Assembly: GCA_027019175.1 (NCBI GenBank)
Contig: JALUXB010000074.1
Location: 1-35,115, forward strand
Source of the DNA: Sulfurovum sp.
GTDB taxonomy: Bacteria > Campylobacterota > Campylobacteria > Campylobacterales > Sulfurovaceae
DNA length: 35,115 nucleotides
Direction: 5' to 3'
Both the position numbers and the translations under genes were made by a program. Positions within the stretch are counted from its first letter, which is position 1, and every line of letters starts with the position of its first letter. The notes beneath the pieces are model-generated. The model was not told the origin of the DNA, made no database searches, and was given only the letters and a program-made list of their open reading frames with translations. Of this stretch, positions 23,432 through 30,263 are shown piece after piece.

Positions 23432-25483
23432 ATGGGGCAAATCACACTACCTGAACTGAAAACACTGGTATCGGAAACGACACAGAAAATTCAGGCAGCC
23501 AAAGACAATACGGAAATCAACCGTATTGTCGAAAATCTTATCACGCATGTTATGGATACAGACTATGCATCTCTTTGGGTCTTTCATAAAGAAACCGCTT
23601 CACTTGTGCGTGCTCGTGACGATGAGAGTACCAACAAAATTTCCATGCTGGGACAACACGGCGTGCTTGCCAAATGTTTCTTCACACTGAGCGGAGGTAT
23701 TTTCAACTATATCGCCAGTGAGAAAGAGTACCTTCCGGAAGTCGACAACCCTGACAATATCCGCATCAAATCAAAAATTATCGTCCCTATTATTGATAAT
23801 GAACATTTTCTTGGGATGGTCACAGCATACAGTTCTATCAAAAAAATCAAGAACTTCACACCCGATGACCTTGCAATTCTCGAAGCGCTGGTACCTTTCC
23901 TGATCAACGTTATCTACCTTATGTATCCTGAGATGAAACACCAGGAAGAAGAAGTATATATCAGCCAACGCCTGCTGGAGAGTTCCGAAAACATCGTAGA
24001 AAAAGTCGAAGAGGTACAGCAGCAGCAACAGCAAAAAGAAGAGAGCGAACAGACCCTCAGTTTTCTTGCCAATACAGTCCATGACATTCGCACTCCGGCA
24101 AATTCTCTGTTTGGTTTTCTGGAGCTTATGGAGGAGCAGGTGAAGGATAAACGACTCCTGCAGTATATTCACAACGCCAAAGAGAGTGCACAGTTTATCA
24201 ATGATCTAACGACCTCTATTCTCGATCGTGTTTCAAGCCAGCGCGAACGTATCAAAACAGAGAAAGAAACTGTAAACCCTACCAGATTCTTTGCCAATGT
24301 TGCAGAAACGTTCTCTGCAAATATGTATAACAAACATATCACCTACAATATCTTTATTGATCCGGCACTCCCTAAAGAGGTACACATCGATACGATGATG
24401 CTGAAACGGGTTTTGATGAATCTTTTAAACAATGCCTACAAATTTACACCGACAGGCGGAGAGATTACCCTGCTTATCCAATACGTTCCGGAAAAGAAAA
24501 AAGTCAAAATTGCTGTCAATGATACCGGCATCGGTATTGCACCGGAGAAACAGACAGAAATTTTCAAAGCCTTTACCCAGGCAGAAGAAAATACAAAAGA
24601 ACAGTATGGCGGTACCGGGCTCGGACTTGCCATCTGTGCGGAATATGTCAGCGCCCTTGGAGGCAAGCTGAAACTCAAAAGCCAGCTTGACAAAGGAAGC
24701 AGTTTTTACTTCTCTATTCCGCTTGAAATCACCAACGCAGAAAGTCTATTTAGTCTTATTCACAACACCCTTTTAAAAACAGGGATTATGCTTTCAAAGA
24801 AAAATCTTGCAAGTGCAAGAAATATTGCCAGATACCTTACCTCAATGGGCATCTCCAAAGCACAGTTCCGAACACTTGGCAAAAAAGATATTATTCCGGA
24901 AGGCTTTACCCATCTGATCTGCTATGAAAGTATGGTCACTCAGACACTCAAAGAAGAAGCACTCCAACGCAACATTCCCCTGCTCATCGTTGAAGAGAAC
25001 TTCCTCTCTTTGCCCCAACAGCAGGAAGATACTGTCTCAATCATTTCACAGTACGACTACTATGCGAACGAACTGTATGAACTTCTTGCAGAAAACCAGC
25101 CCCTGAAAATCCTGGTTGCAGATGACGACAAAATCAACCTTGAATTGATCAAAGCCATACTCACTGATGAGTTCTGCCACATCGATACGGTAACGGACGG
25201 GAAAGATGCACTCGAAATGCTGAAAACTGCATATGAAAACGGCACCCCCTACCACATTGCCTACCTGGACAAACAGATGCCTACCCTATCCGGTTCGGAA
25301 GTGATCAGGCAATACAGAAAACTTGAAAAAGGAGAAACATCCAATAGACTTTTTGCAGTCTCTATTTCAGGAGACGGCAGAAAAGACCAGCAGAGTGCAA
25401 CGTTGTTTGACATGTTTGTCGGTAAACCCTTCAATAAAAAAGCAATTCAGGAAACCATCGAACTCGCCAAAAAGTTACACTGA
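23432..25483 (+). CDS. Soluble GAF-domain hybrid histidine kinase with C-terminal receiver
   Basis: This 683-residue protein has no membrane segment. Its order is a GAF-like sensor (about 25-165), a Gln/Glu-rich coiled coil (172-207, six Gln in a row), HisKA with His217 in NTVHDIRTPANSLFGF, the ATPase domain (NLLNNAYKFTP, VNDTGIGIAP, QYGGTGLGL), and a linker domain (about 434-545). The linker has a receiver-like secondary-structure pattern but no visible phospho-Asp, so it looks like a pseudo-receiver. The C-terminal receiver (558-683) has phospho-acceptor Asp613. The final receiver implies transfer to an HPt protein or autoregulation. ACGGAG lies 9 nt before the ATG. It converges on the EAL gene with 34 bp between. 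Confidence 0.93.
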   Translation: MGQITLPELKTLVSETTQKIQAAKDNTEINRIVENLITHVMDTDYASLWVFHKETASLVRARDDESTNKISMLGQHGVLAKCFFTLSGGIFNYIASEKEYLPEVDNPDNIRIKSKIIVPIIDNEHFLGMVTAYSSIKKIKNFTPDDLAILEALVPFLINVIYLMYPEMKHQEEEVYISQRLLESSENIVEKVEEVQQQQQQKEESEQTLSFLANTVHDIRTPANSLFGFLELMEEQVKDKRLLQYIHNAKESAQFINDLTTSILDRVSSQRERIKTEKETVNPTRFFANVAETFSANMYNKHITYNIFIDPALPKEVHIDTMMLKRVLMNLLNNAYKFTPTGGEITLLIQYVPEKKKVKIAVNDTGIGIAPEKQTEIFKAFTQAEENTKEQYGGTGLGLAICAEYVSALGGKLKLKSQLDKGSSFYFSIPLEITNAESLFSLIHNTLLKTGIMLSKKNLASARNIARYLTSMGISKAQFRTLGKKDIIPEGFTHLICYESMVTQTLKEEALQRNIPLLIVEENFLSLPQQQEDTVSIISQYDYYANELYELLAENQPLKILVADDDKINLELIKAILTDEFCHIDTVTDGKDALEMLKTAYENGTPYHIAYLDKQMPTLSGSEVIRQYRKLEKGETSNRLFAVSISGDGRKDQQSATLFDMFVGKPFNKKAIQETIELAKKLH

Positions 25484-25517
25484 AATACTATCACAGTGTC
25501 ATAATATTACACTTCTT

Positions 25518-26771
25518 TTATAGACGTTTTAAAAGCGCTTCTGCCCGGAGAGGCTTACAATAAAGGTATCCCTGAACAGTAATATCTTCAAATTGTTGCA
25601 AAATTGCATCATCTTCCCGGGTTTCAACTCCCTCGGCGATAATTTTCAAGTCCAGTGCATCAGCCATATCTATGATCGATTTAAAGAGTAGAAAATTACG
25701 CCTGTTCTGATGAATATTGTGTACAAAAGAGCGGTCTATTTTCAAATAGTCTATGGGAAAGTGCAGCAAATATGTCAACGACGTATGACCGGTTCCGTAG
25801 TCATCTACCGCAAGGGAAAAACCGAGTGCTTTTACCTCATCGAGACGTGTCGTAAAACTTTCGAGGTGATCAGGAATGGTATCTTCCATAATTTCAAATG
25901 TCAGAGGTTTTCCCTGCAACCCGTATGCATCGAGAAGAAATGTGACATTATCAAGAAAGCTCTCTTCCATCAATACCTGAAAAGAAAGATTCAGGGCAAT
26001 GGAAAAATCATCAAAGCCCTTTTCTTCAAGCTTTTTGTACATTTTGGAAACTTCAATCAGGGTTTTATTCATCAAAGGTGTGATCATACCGCTTTTTTCC
26101 GCAAGAGGGATAAAAATATCAGGAGGGACATTACCCAAAACAGGGTGTTCCCAACGTGCCAGCATTTCTGCCCCGGTAAATGCTTTTTGGGCATAGTTAT
26201 ACTGTCCCTGATAGACAAAGTAGATTTCACCGTTTTCAATGGCACGGGGAATATCTCTCAACAGTTTCAATTCATGCTCAAAAGAAAAACCTCTGTTTTC
26301 CTGACAAAGAACAATACGGTTTGTCCCCTCCCGTTTTGCTTTTTTCATGGCATGTTCAGCCTGACGGACAAGTGTCGCAGCGGAATAGAAACCGTAAAAT
26401 GAAGAAGCAATACCGATTGCCGCAGTCATATAAAGAAGATTCCCTTCAAAGTTCATCGGCTCACGAAGCTGATTGATGATCTTGTCTGCAAGAAGTTTCA
26501 GTTCACCCGGTTTGGAAGGATTTTTTTTCGCAATGACAAAACTGTAGGTACCAATACGGACAAAGAGCTCATCGTCAAGTAACGTGGAGAGGTTTTCACA
26601 AAAATAGAGCAGTATACGCTTATCCGTATCATACCCGAATGCATCATTGAACCGTGCCGGTTCATCTATTTCTATGTACAGTACTTCTGCAGGAACACTG
26701 TCTTCAAGATACTCGATAAGCACATTGTAGGTTGCCAACCCCGTAAGGGCATCTACTTCATCTGTTTCCAT
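25518..26771 (-). CDS. Cyclic-di-GMP phosphodiesterase, degenerate GGDEF plus EAL domain
   Basis: This 417-residue soluble protein has a GGDEF domain (about 5-160) whose signature is lost: RIGTYSFVIA stands where R-x-GGDEF is expected, so it cannot make c-di-GMP. The EAL domain (about 170-417) keeps the metal and catalytic residues: AEMLARW (Glu of EAL), ALNLSFQ, EIMEDTI, AVDDYGTGHTSLTYL, LKIDRSFV, IIAEGVET and VQGYLYCKPL. It should therefore degrade c-di-GMP, perhaps with the first domain binding GTP as regulator. The single-receiver gene precedes it by 23 bp on the same strand, so phosphorylation may control the enzyme in trans. GAGG precedes the ATG. Confidence 0.92.
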   Translation of the reverse strand: METDEVDALTGLATYNVLIEYLEDSVPAEVLYIEIDEPARFNDAFGYDTDKRILLYFCENLSTLLDDELFVRIGTYSFVIAKKNPSKPGELKLLADKIINQLREPMNFEGNLLYMTAAIGIASSFYGFYSAATLVRQAEHAMKKAKREGTNRIVLCQENRGFSFEHELKLLRDIPRAIENGEIYFVYQGQYNYAQKAFTGAEMLARWEHPVLGNVPPDIFIPLAEKSGMITPLMNKTLIEVSKMYKKLEEKGFDDFSIALNLSFQVLMEESFLDNVTFLLDAYGLQGKPLTFEIMEDTIPDHLESFTTRLDEVKALGFSLAVDDYGTGHTSLTYLLHFPIDYLKIDRSFVHNIHQNRRNFLLFKSIIDMADALDLKIIAEGVETREDDAILQQFEDITVQGYLYCKPLRAEALLKRL

Positions 26772-26794
26772 TCCTCACTCCCCGGCACGTAGAC

Positions 26795-27172
26795 TCATCC
26801 AATTTGCAGCAAACGCAGAAAATTCTGTTTAAATGGCCCTATCATAATCGGTTTTTTCATGAAAAGGTCAAAATAACTGCGCTCTTGTTCATATTCATTC
26901 GGGTAGATAGTCAGTGCTGCAAGCCTTGTTTTTGCATCTTTTTGGCGGGCATACTTGGCAATCTCGACCCCCGAACCGTCAGGAAGGTTCATATCGATGA
27001 TCATCGCATCATACACCTCATTGCTGTCAATCATTTTCAAGGCTTCTTCTACGGTATGCGCCTCATCCACCTTCATGGGAATACCTGTTTCTTTGATAAT
27101 ATTTTCAATCAGTTTCGTTTCAAATTCAATATTGAATCCGACATCATCTACAATCAGTATTGTTTTGGCCAT
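26795..27172 (-). CDS. Single-domain response regulator (CheY-like)
   Basis: This 125-residue stand-alone receiver has acidic pocket D9-D10, phospho-acceptor Asp60 (MIIDMNLPDGSG), the switch Thr in AALTIYP and the pocket Lys in LFMKKPI. It has no output domain, so it acts by protein contact. Its gene is first in a two-gene operon with the EAL phosphodiesterase, the most likely target. It is transcribed from a near-consensus promoter at 27203-27231. GGAGGG lies 11 nt before the ATG, a little far. Confidence 0.93.
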   Translation of the reverse strand: MAKTILIVDDVGFNIEFETKLIENIIKETGIPMKVDEAHTVEEALKMIDSNEVYDAMIIDMNLPDGSGVEIAKYARQKDAKTRLAALTIYPNEYEQERSYFDLFMKKPIMIGPFKQNFLRLLQIG

Positions 27173-27202
27173 GTTACTGTGACCCTCCTGTTTATTGCTT
27201 TA

Positions 27203-27231
27203 ATTATATCCGAAGATTTTACACAATACAA
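27203..27231 (-). promoter_or_regulatory. Sigma-70 promoter for the receiver-EAL operon
   Basis: On the minus strand TTGTAT (27231-27226), exactly 17 bp, then TATAAT (27208-27203). The expected start is near 27196, about 24 bp before the receiver start codon. Confidence 0.7.
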
Positions 27232-27242
27232 TGAAAAATGTC

Positions 27243-27260
27243 TGTAAGGAAATTCTTACA
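27243..27260. promoter_or_regulatory. Operator-like inverted repeat, copy 2 (receiver / histone-fold divergent region)
   Basis: TGTAAGGAAATTCTTACA has perfect 6-bp arms TGTAAG/CTTACA. It is preceded by TGTC, as is the site at 23346-23363. It lies 12 bp upstream of the -35 box of the receiver-EAL promoter. Confidence 0.55.
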
Positions 27261-27325
27261 AAAACGTTTGTGCATCATAGCACACCCAAATGCAACTCCG
27301 GTAGCATTCAATTCGTCTCTTTCTT

Positions 27326-27354
27326 TTGTACAATACAGCTTGAGTCAATATATT
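27326..27354 (+). promoter_or_regulatory. Sigma-70 promoter for the histone-fold gene
   Basis: TTGTAC (27326-27331), 17 bp, TATATT (27349-27354), followed by a very short leader with AAGGAG before the ATG at 27376. Confidence 0.65.
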
Positions 27355-27375
27355 ACATTACACAAGGAGTACAAC

Positions 27376-27825
27376 ATGGCTGTTGTAGGATTTACAAAAC
27401 TGGAAGCACTTTTTAGAAAAGCATCATCACTGGACATTAAAAAAGGACATGCAAAAGACATTACAGATATTGTCGAGAAAAAACTTGTCGATCTGCTGAT
27501 TGCGGCAGAACGTAATGCAAACATGAACGGCAGAGATGTCATTATGGAGTCTGATGTGCCTATTACCAAAGGGCTGCAGGAGACTATTATTGCATTCAAA
27601 AAACTGGAAGAGGAAATTGACGTCAAAAATGTTCTTGATTTCCTGACGACTGTACCGCCGCTGAAGTATCCGCTCTCGGCAGACCTTGAAGCCAAACTGC
27701 CCGAAATTACCGGTGCGCTGCTGGTGGTCATGGCAAAAATCATGGAAAAAGTGGACAGCAACGACCGTGCGATCGACCATGCTACCATTTCCAAGACCAA
27801 AGCAATCATGGATCTTACTCTCTAA
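27376..27825 (+). CDS. DUF1931-family histone-fold protein
   Basis: This 149-residue protein matches, from memory, the DUF1931 proteins of Thermus and Aquifex, whose crystal structures show two histone folds in one chain. Shared segments include AERNANMNGRDVIMESDVPITKGLQET, the FTKLEALFRKASSLDIKK start and the LPEITGALLVVMAK core of the second fold. DNA binding or nucleoid compaction is possible but unproven for this family. A longer frame opens at 27238. I chose ATG 27376 because AAGGAG lies 6 nt upstream, a good promoter ends just before, and homologues begin at this point. It is divergent from the receiver-EAL operon and ends with a GC-rich hairpin. Confidence 0.85.
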   Translation: MAVVGFTKLEALFRKASSLDIKKGHAKDITDIVEKKLVDLLIAAERNANMNGRDVIMESDVPITKGLQETIIAFKKLEEEIDVKNVLDFLTTVPPLKYPLSADLEAKLPEITGALLVVMAKIMEKVDSNDRAIDHATISKTKAIMDLTL

Positions 27826-27835
27826 ACCCATACAA

Positions 27836-27852
27836 GGCGGCACATTGCCGCC
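27836..27852 (+). terminator. Hairpin after the histone-fold gene
   Basis: GGCGGC-ACATT-GCCGCC is a perfect 6-bp GC stem 11 bp after the stop codon. The tail is only moderately T-rich (ATACTTCACTTTCCC), so termination may be partial. Confidence 0.55.
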
Positions 27853-27901
27853 ATACTTCACTTTCCCACTTTTCATTTACTTTCAATACATACAGTGACG
27901 C

Positions 27902-27907
27902 TATAAT
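27902..27907 (+). promoter_or_regulatory. -10 box for htpX
   Basis: TATAAT 22 bp before the start codon, with a T-rich upstream stretch and no clear -35. Confidence 0.5.
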
Positions 27908-27929
27908 TACTTAAAAAAGGGGCACATCT

Positions 27930-28766
27930 ATGGAACAGTTAAAAACCTATGCACTGATGATCGGTCTGACACTGCTCTTCATCTGGTTTGGCGGCATGAT
28001 GGCAGGTCAAAGCGGTATGGTCATTGCATTTCTCATCGCTGCGGGAATGAACTTTTACGCCTACTACTACAGCGACAAGGCAGTGCTTAGCCACTACAAT
28101 GCCATTCCCGTCGACAGGGCACATGCCAGCGGTCTTTACGAAATTGTCGAACGCCTGACACAGCGTGCCGGTCTGCCGATGCCAAAGCTTTACATTATCC
28201 CGGAGCAGCAGCCCAACGCCTTCGCAACCGGGCGTGACTACGAACATGCTGCCGTTGCGGTCACAGAAGGACTGCTGCAGCTGCTTGACGAGCATGAAAT
28301 AGAAGGGGTCATCGCCCACGAACTCAGCCACATTAAACACTACGATATGCTCATCGGTACCGTCACTGCCACCATTGCCGGTGCCATAGCGATGCTTGCT
28401 CAGTTTGGGATGTTCTTTGGCGGCGGGGACAGAGACCGTCCCAACCCCATTGTCATGATCGCATTGATGATCGTGATGCCCATTGTCGCCACACTCATAC
28501 AGATGACCGTCAGCCGAAGCCGGGAATTCAAAGCCGACGAAGGCGCGGCACGAATGACCGGACATCCGGAATGGCTGCAGTCGGCACTGGCCAAACTCGA
28601 CAACTATGCACACCAGATGACCATGCCCGAAGCCGACCCGGAAACAGCACATATGTTCATCATCAACCCGCTGACAGGCAAAGACTTCTCCATGCGTGAA
28701 CTCTTCAGCACACACCCAAGCACCGAAGCACGTATCGCACGTCTTAAGGAGCTCAAGCACGCATAG
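27930..28766 (+). CDS. htpX: HtpX-type M48 zinc metalloprotease, inner membrane
   Basis: This 278-residue membrane protease acts in quality control of misfolded membrane proteins. Two N-terminal helices (about 8-24 and 29-47) lead into the metallopeptidase domain. The zinc-binding HELSH is in [16 protein letters not shown], with the third ligand Glu in [18 protein letters not shown] further pair of hydrophobic segments (about 138-158 and 170-190) lies between these, as in E. coli HtpX. The C-terminal [17 protein letters not shown] is typical. AAAGGGG precedes the ATG. The 3' end is 9 bp from the convergent mqo stop. Confidence 0.95.
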   Translation: MEQLKTYALMIGLTLLFIWFGGMMAGQSGMVIAFLIAAGMNFYAYYYSDKAVLSHYNAIPVDRAHASGLYEIVERLTQRAGLPMPKLYIIPEQQPNAFATGRDYEHAAVAVTEGLLQLLDEHEIEGVIAHELSHIKHYDMLIGTVTATIAGAIAMLAQFGMFFGGGDRDRPNPIVMIALMIVMPIVATLIQMTVSRSREFKADEGAARMTGHPEWLQSALAKLDNYAHQMTMPEADPETAHMFIINPLTGKDFSMRELFSTHPSTEARIARLKELKHA

Positions 28767-28775
28767 AAAGACTCT

Positions 28776-30107
28776 TTATGCCTGACATATCTGGATCATC
28801 TGCTCGTGTTTGGCATGATCGAACGTAATATTCAGATAGTCACACAGTGCCATGGCATCACTGTATGCAATGGCCAAAGAGCTTGTGGCACCAGGGCTTG
28901 GCGTCATATTGAAGATGATACCTTTGTCGGCAATCTTCGCCTCACCAAGCAGCAGTTCATGCTTCTTTTTGTCAATGATCTGCGGGCGCATGCCGCCATA
29001 CCCTTCGGCAAAAGTAATGTCACTTACCTTGAGTAAGGGAATAATCTTCTGCGCATCGTGAATGAATATCTCTTTTCCCATCATCGGCACCTCTTCAAGA
29101 AAGTTCTTGAGAATATAGTGACGAATAGTCGTGTCTTTAAAAAGATCCAGATAAACCTTCGTTACCTCTTTGTCAATATTAAGTGCATGAAAAAGGTCTT
29201 TAAGATGCAAAGAGTGGTAGCGCTCAAGCTTGGGAAGCGCAAACGCAGTAGGACCAAAACGCGTATGCCAATCCTGGGTACAGTCCGGATCACCGTGAAT
29301 GGCAGCAAACGGAAGCTTTGGATTTTGCATGGTATAGACTTTTGCATTTAACAGCTTTTCTTTTGAAAAGAAGAAACTTCCCCCAATCGGCAAAATGGCA
29401 TACTCATGCCCAAAGCCCATCTCCTGTGCAAACAGCAGAGAATAGGCACCGGCATTGACCACCACTGTTCTGGCATGAAACTCTCCGTTTTGGGTACAAA
29501 GCACATAGTTCCCGTTATTCTCCCGGCGTATCCCGGTCACCTCTTCGTTGTAGTGCAACTGGATGTTTTTGTCCGTAGCAAGTGCATCTTCGGCAAAAGA
29601 TTCACTCAGCCGTTTATAGTCCACTGTCGTGATCTGCTCTCTGGCACCCATCGCCAGCACAGGCTCCTCTCTTCCCTCCATCAGTTTGGGTTCATACTCC
29701 CGCAAAAAGTCACCATCCCACAGTTCGAGATAAGGATAAAGTGTCTTAAATGTCTCATAGCGCTCCCGAAGATTTGACACCTCCTCTTCTCCTACCGCCA
29801 GTACCATTTTGTCTCTGACATATCCCAGATCCTCCAATCCGTCACGGTTGTAGATATAATTACTCACATATGAAGCATTACGCTTGACCTTTTCCGCCTT
29901 TGCATAAGTATAGTTGGTCTCTATATCTCCCACATGCAGCGTCTGCGAGTTCGCTTTGGGGTTGGAATTGAGCAGTGCAAGTTCTTCATACTTTTCAAAT
30001 AGTACGATGCTTTTCATATCGGTATATTCCGCCAGCGTATAGAGCAGTGACGTTCCTGCCACTCCCCCGCCTATGATCGCTGTATCGAACAGTTTATTTA
30101 TTTGCAT
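28776..30107 (-). CDS. mqo: Malate:quinone oxidoreductase (FAD-dependent)
   Basis: This 443-residue peripheral membrane flavoprotein would oxidise malate to oxaloacetate and reduce menaquinone. The N-terminal Rossmann fold shows TAIIGGGVAGTSLLYTLAE and an acidic residue in IVLFEKYEEL. The middle section (ANSQTLHVGDIETNY, AMGAREQITTVDYKRL, VVVNAGAYS) and the C-terminal FNMTPSPGATSSLAIAY agree with the Helicobacter/Campylobacter MQO branch, which differs from the longer E. coli type. Related FAD-dependent 2-hydroxy-acid oxidases remain an alternative. It is a single gene; AGGAT precedes the ATG. Confidence 0.88.
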   Translation of the reverse strand: MQINKLFDTAIIGGGVAGTSLLYTLAEYTDMKSIVLFEKYEELALLNSNPKANSQTLHVGDIETNYTYAKAEKVKRNASYVSNYIYNRDGLEDLGYVRDKMVLAVGEEEVSNLRERYETFKTLYPYLELWDGDFLREYEPKLMEGREEPVLAMGAREQITTVDYKRLSESFAEDALATDKNIQLHYNEEVTGIRRENNGNYVLCTQNGEFHARTVVVNAGAYSLLFAQEMGFGHEYAILPIGGSFFFSKEKLLNAKVYTMQNPKLPFAAIHGDPDCTQDWHTRFGPTAFALPKLERYHSLHLKDLFHALNIDKEVTKVYLDLFKDTTIRHYILKNFLEEVPMMGKEIFIHDAQKIIPLLKVSDITFAEGYGGMRPQIIDKKKHELLLGEAKIADKGIIFNMTPSPGATSSLAIAYSDAMALCDYLNITFDHAKHEQMIQICQA

Positions 30108-30181
30108 TAATATATCCTATATTTTGATATTTGATTTTACCCTCTTACCCATAAAACAAACGAGGCAAACAGCACTTATGC

Positions 30182-30187
30182 TATAAT
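30182..30187 (+). promoter_or_regulatory. -10 box for rnr and its upstream ORF
   Basis: TATAAT ends 7 bp before the ATG at 30195, so transcription should begin at or next to that ATG. Confidence 0.55.
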
Positions 30188-30194
30188 CGCTTTT

Positions 30195-30263
30195 ATGAAA
30201 ACAATGACTCAAAACAATACACTACAACGCTTTACTTCTAAAACCAAAGGCTTTAGCGCATGA
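30195..30263 (+). CDS. 22-codon upstream ORF, probably leaderless, coupled to rnr
   Basis: The ORF starts at ATG 30195 and encodes 22 residues beginning MKTMTQNNTLQ and ending TKGFSA. The predicted transcription start falls on the A of this ATG, so it would be translated as a leaderless message. Its TGA overlaps the rnr start codon (ATGA at 30260-30263), so ribosomes finishing it could re-initiate on rnr. No known peptide is recognised; the role is probably in translational control. Confidence 0.4.
   Translation: MKTMTQNNTLQRFTSKTKGFSA

Noticed and set aside
27238..27375. N-terminal extension of the histone-fold gene from ATG 27238
   Set aside because: It would run through the operator palindrome and promoter, lacks a ribosome site and is absent from the family. 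ATG 27376 has AAGGAG at ideal spacing.
27939..28760. 273-codon open frame opposite htpX
   Set aside because: It exactly mirrors the HtpX gene, which has all zinc ligands. The antisense product is Cys/His/Gly-rich without a fold.
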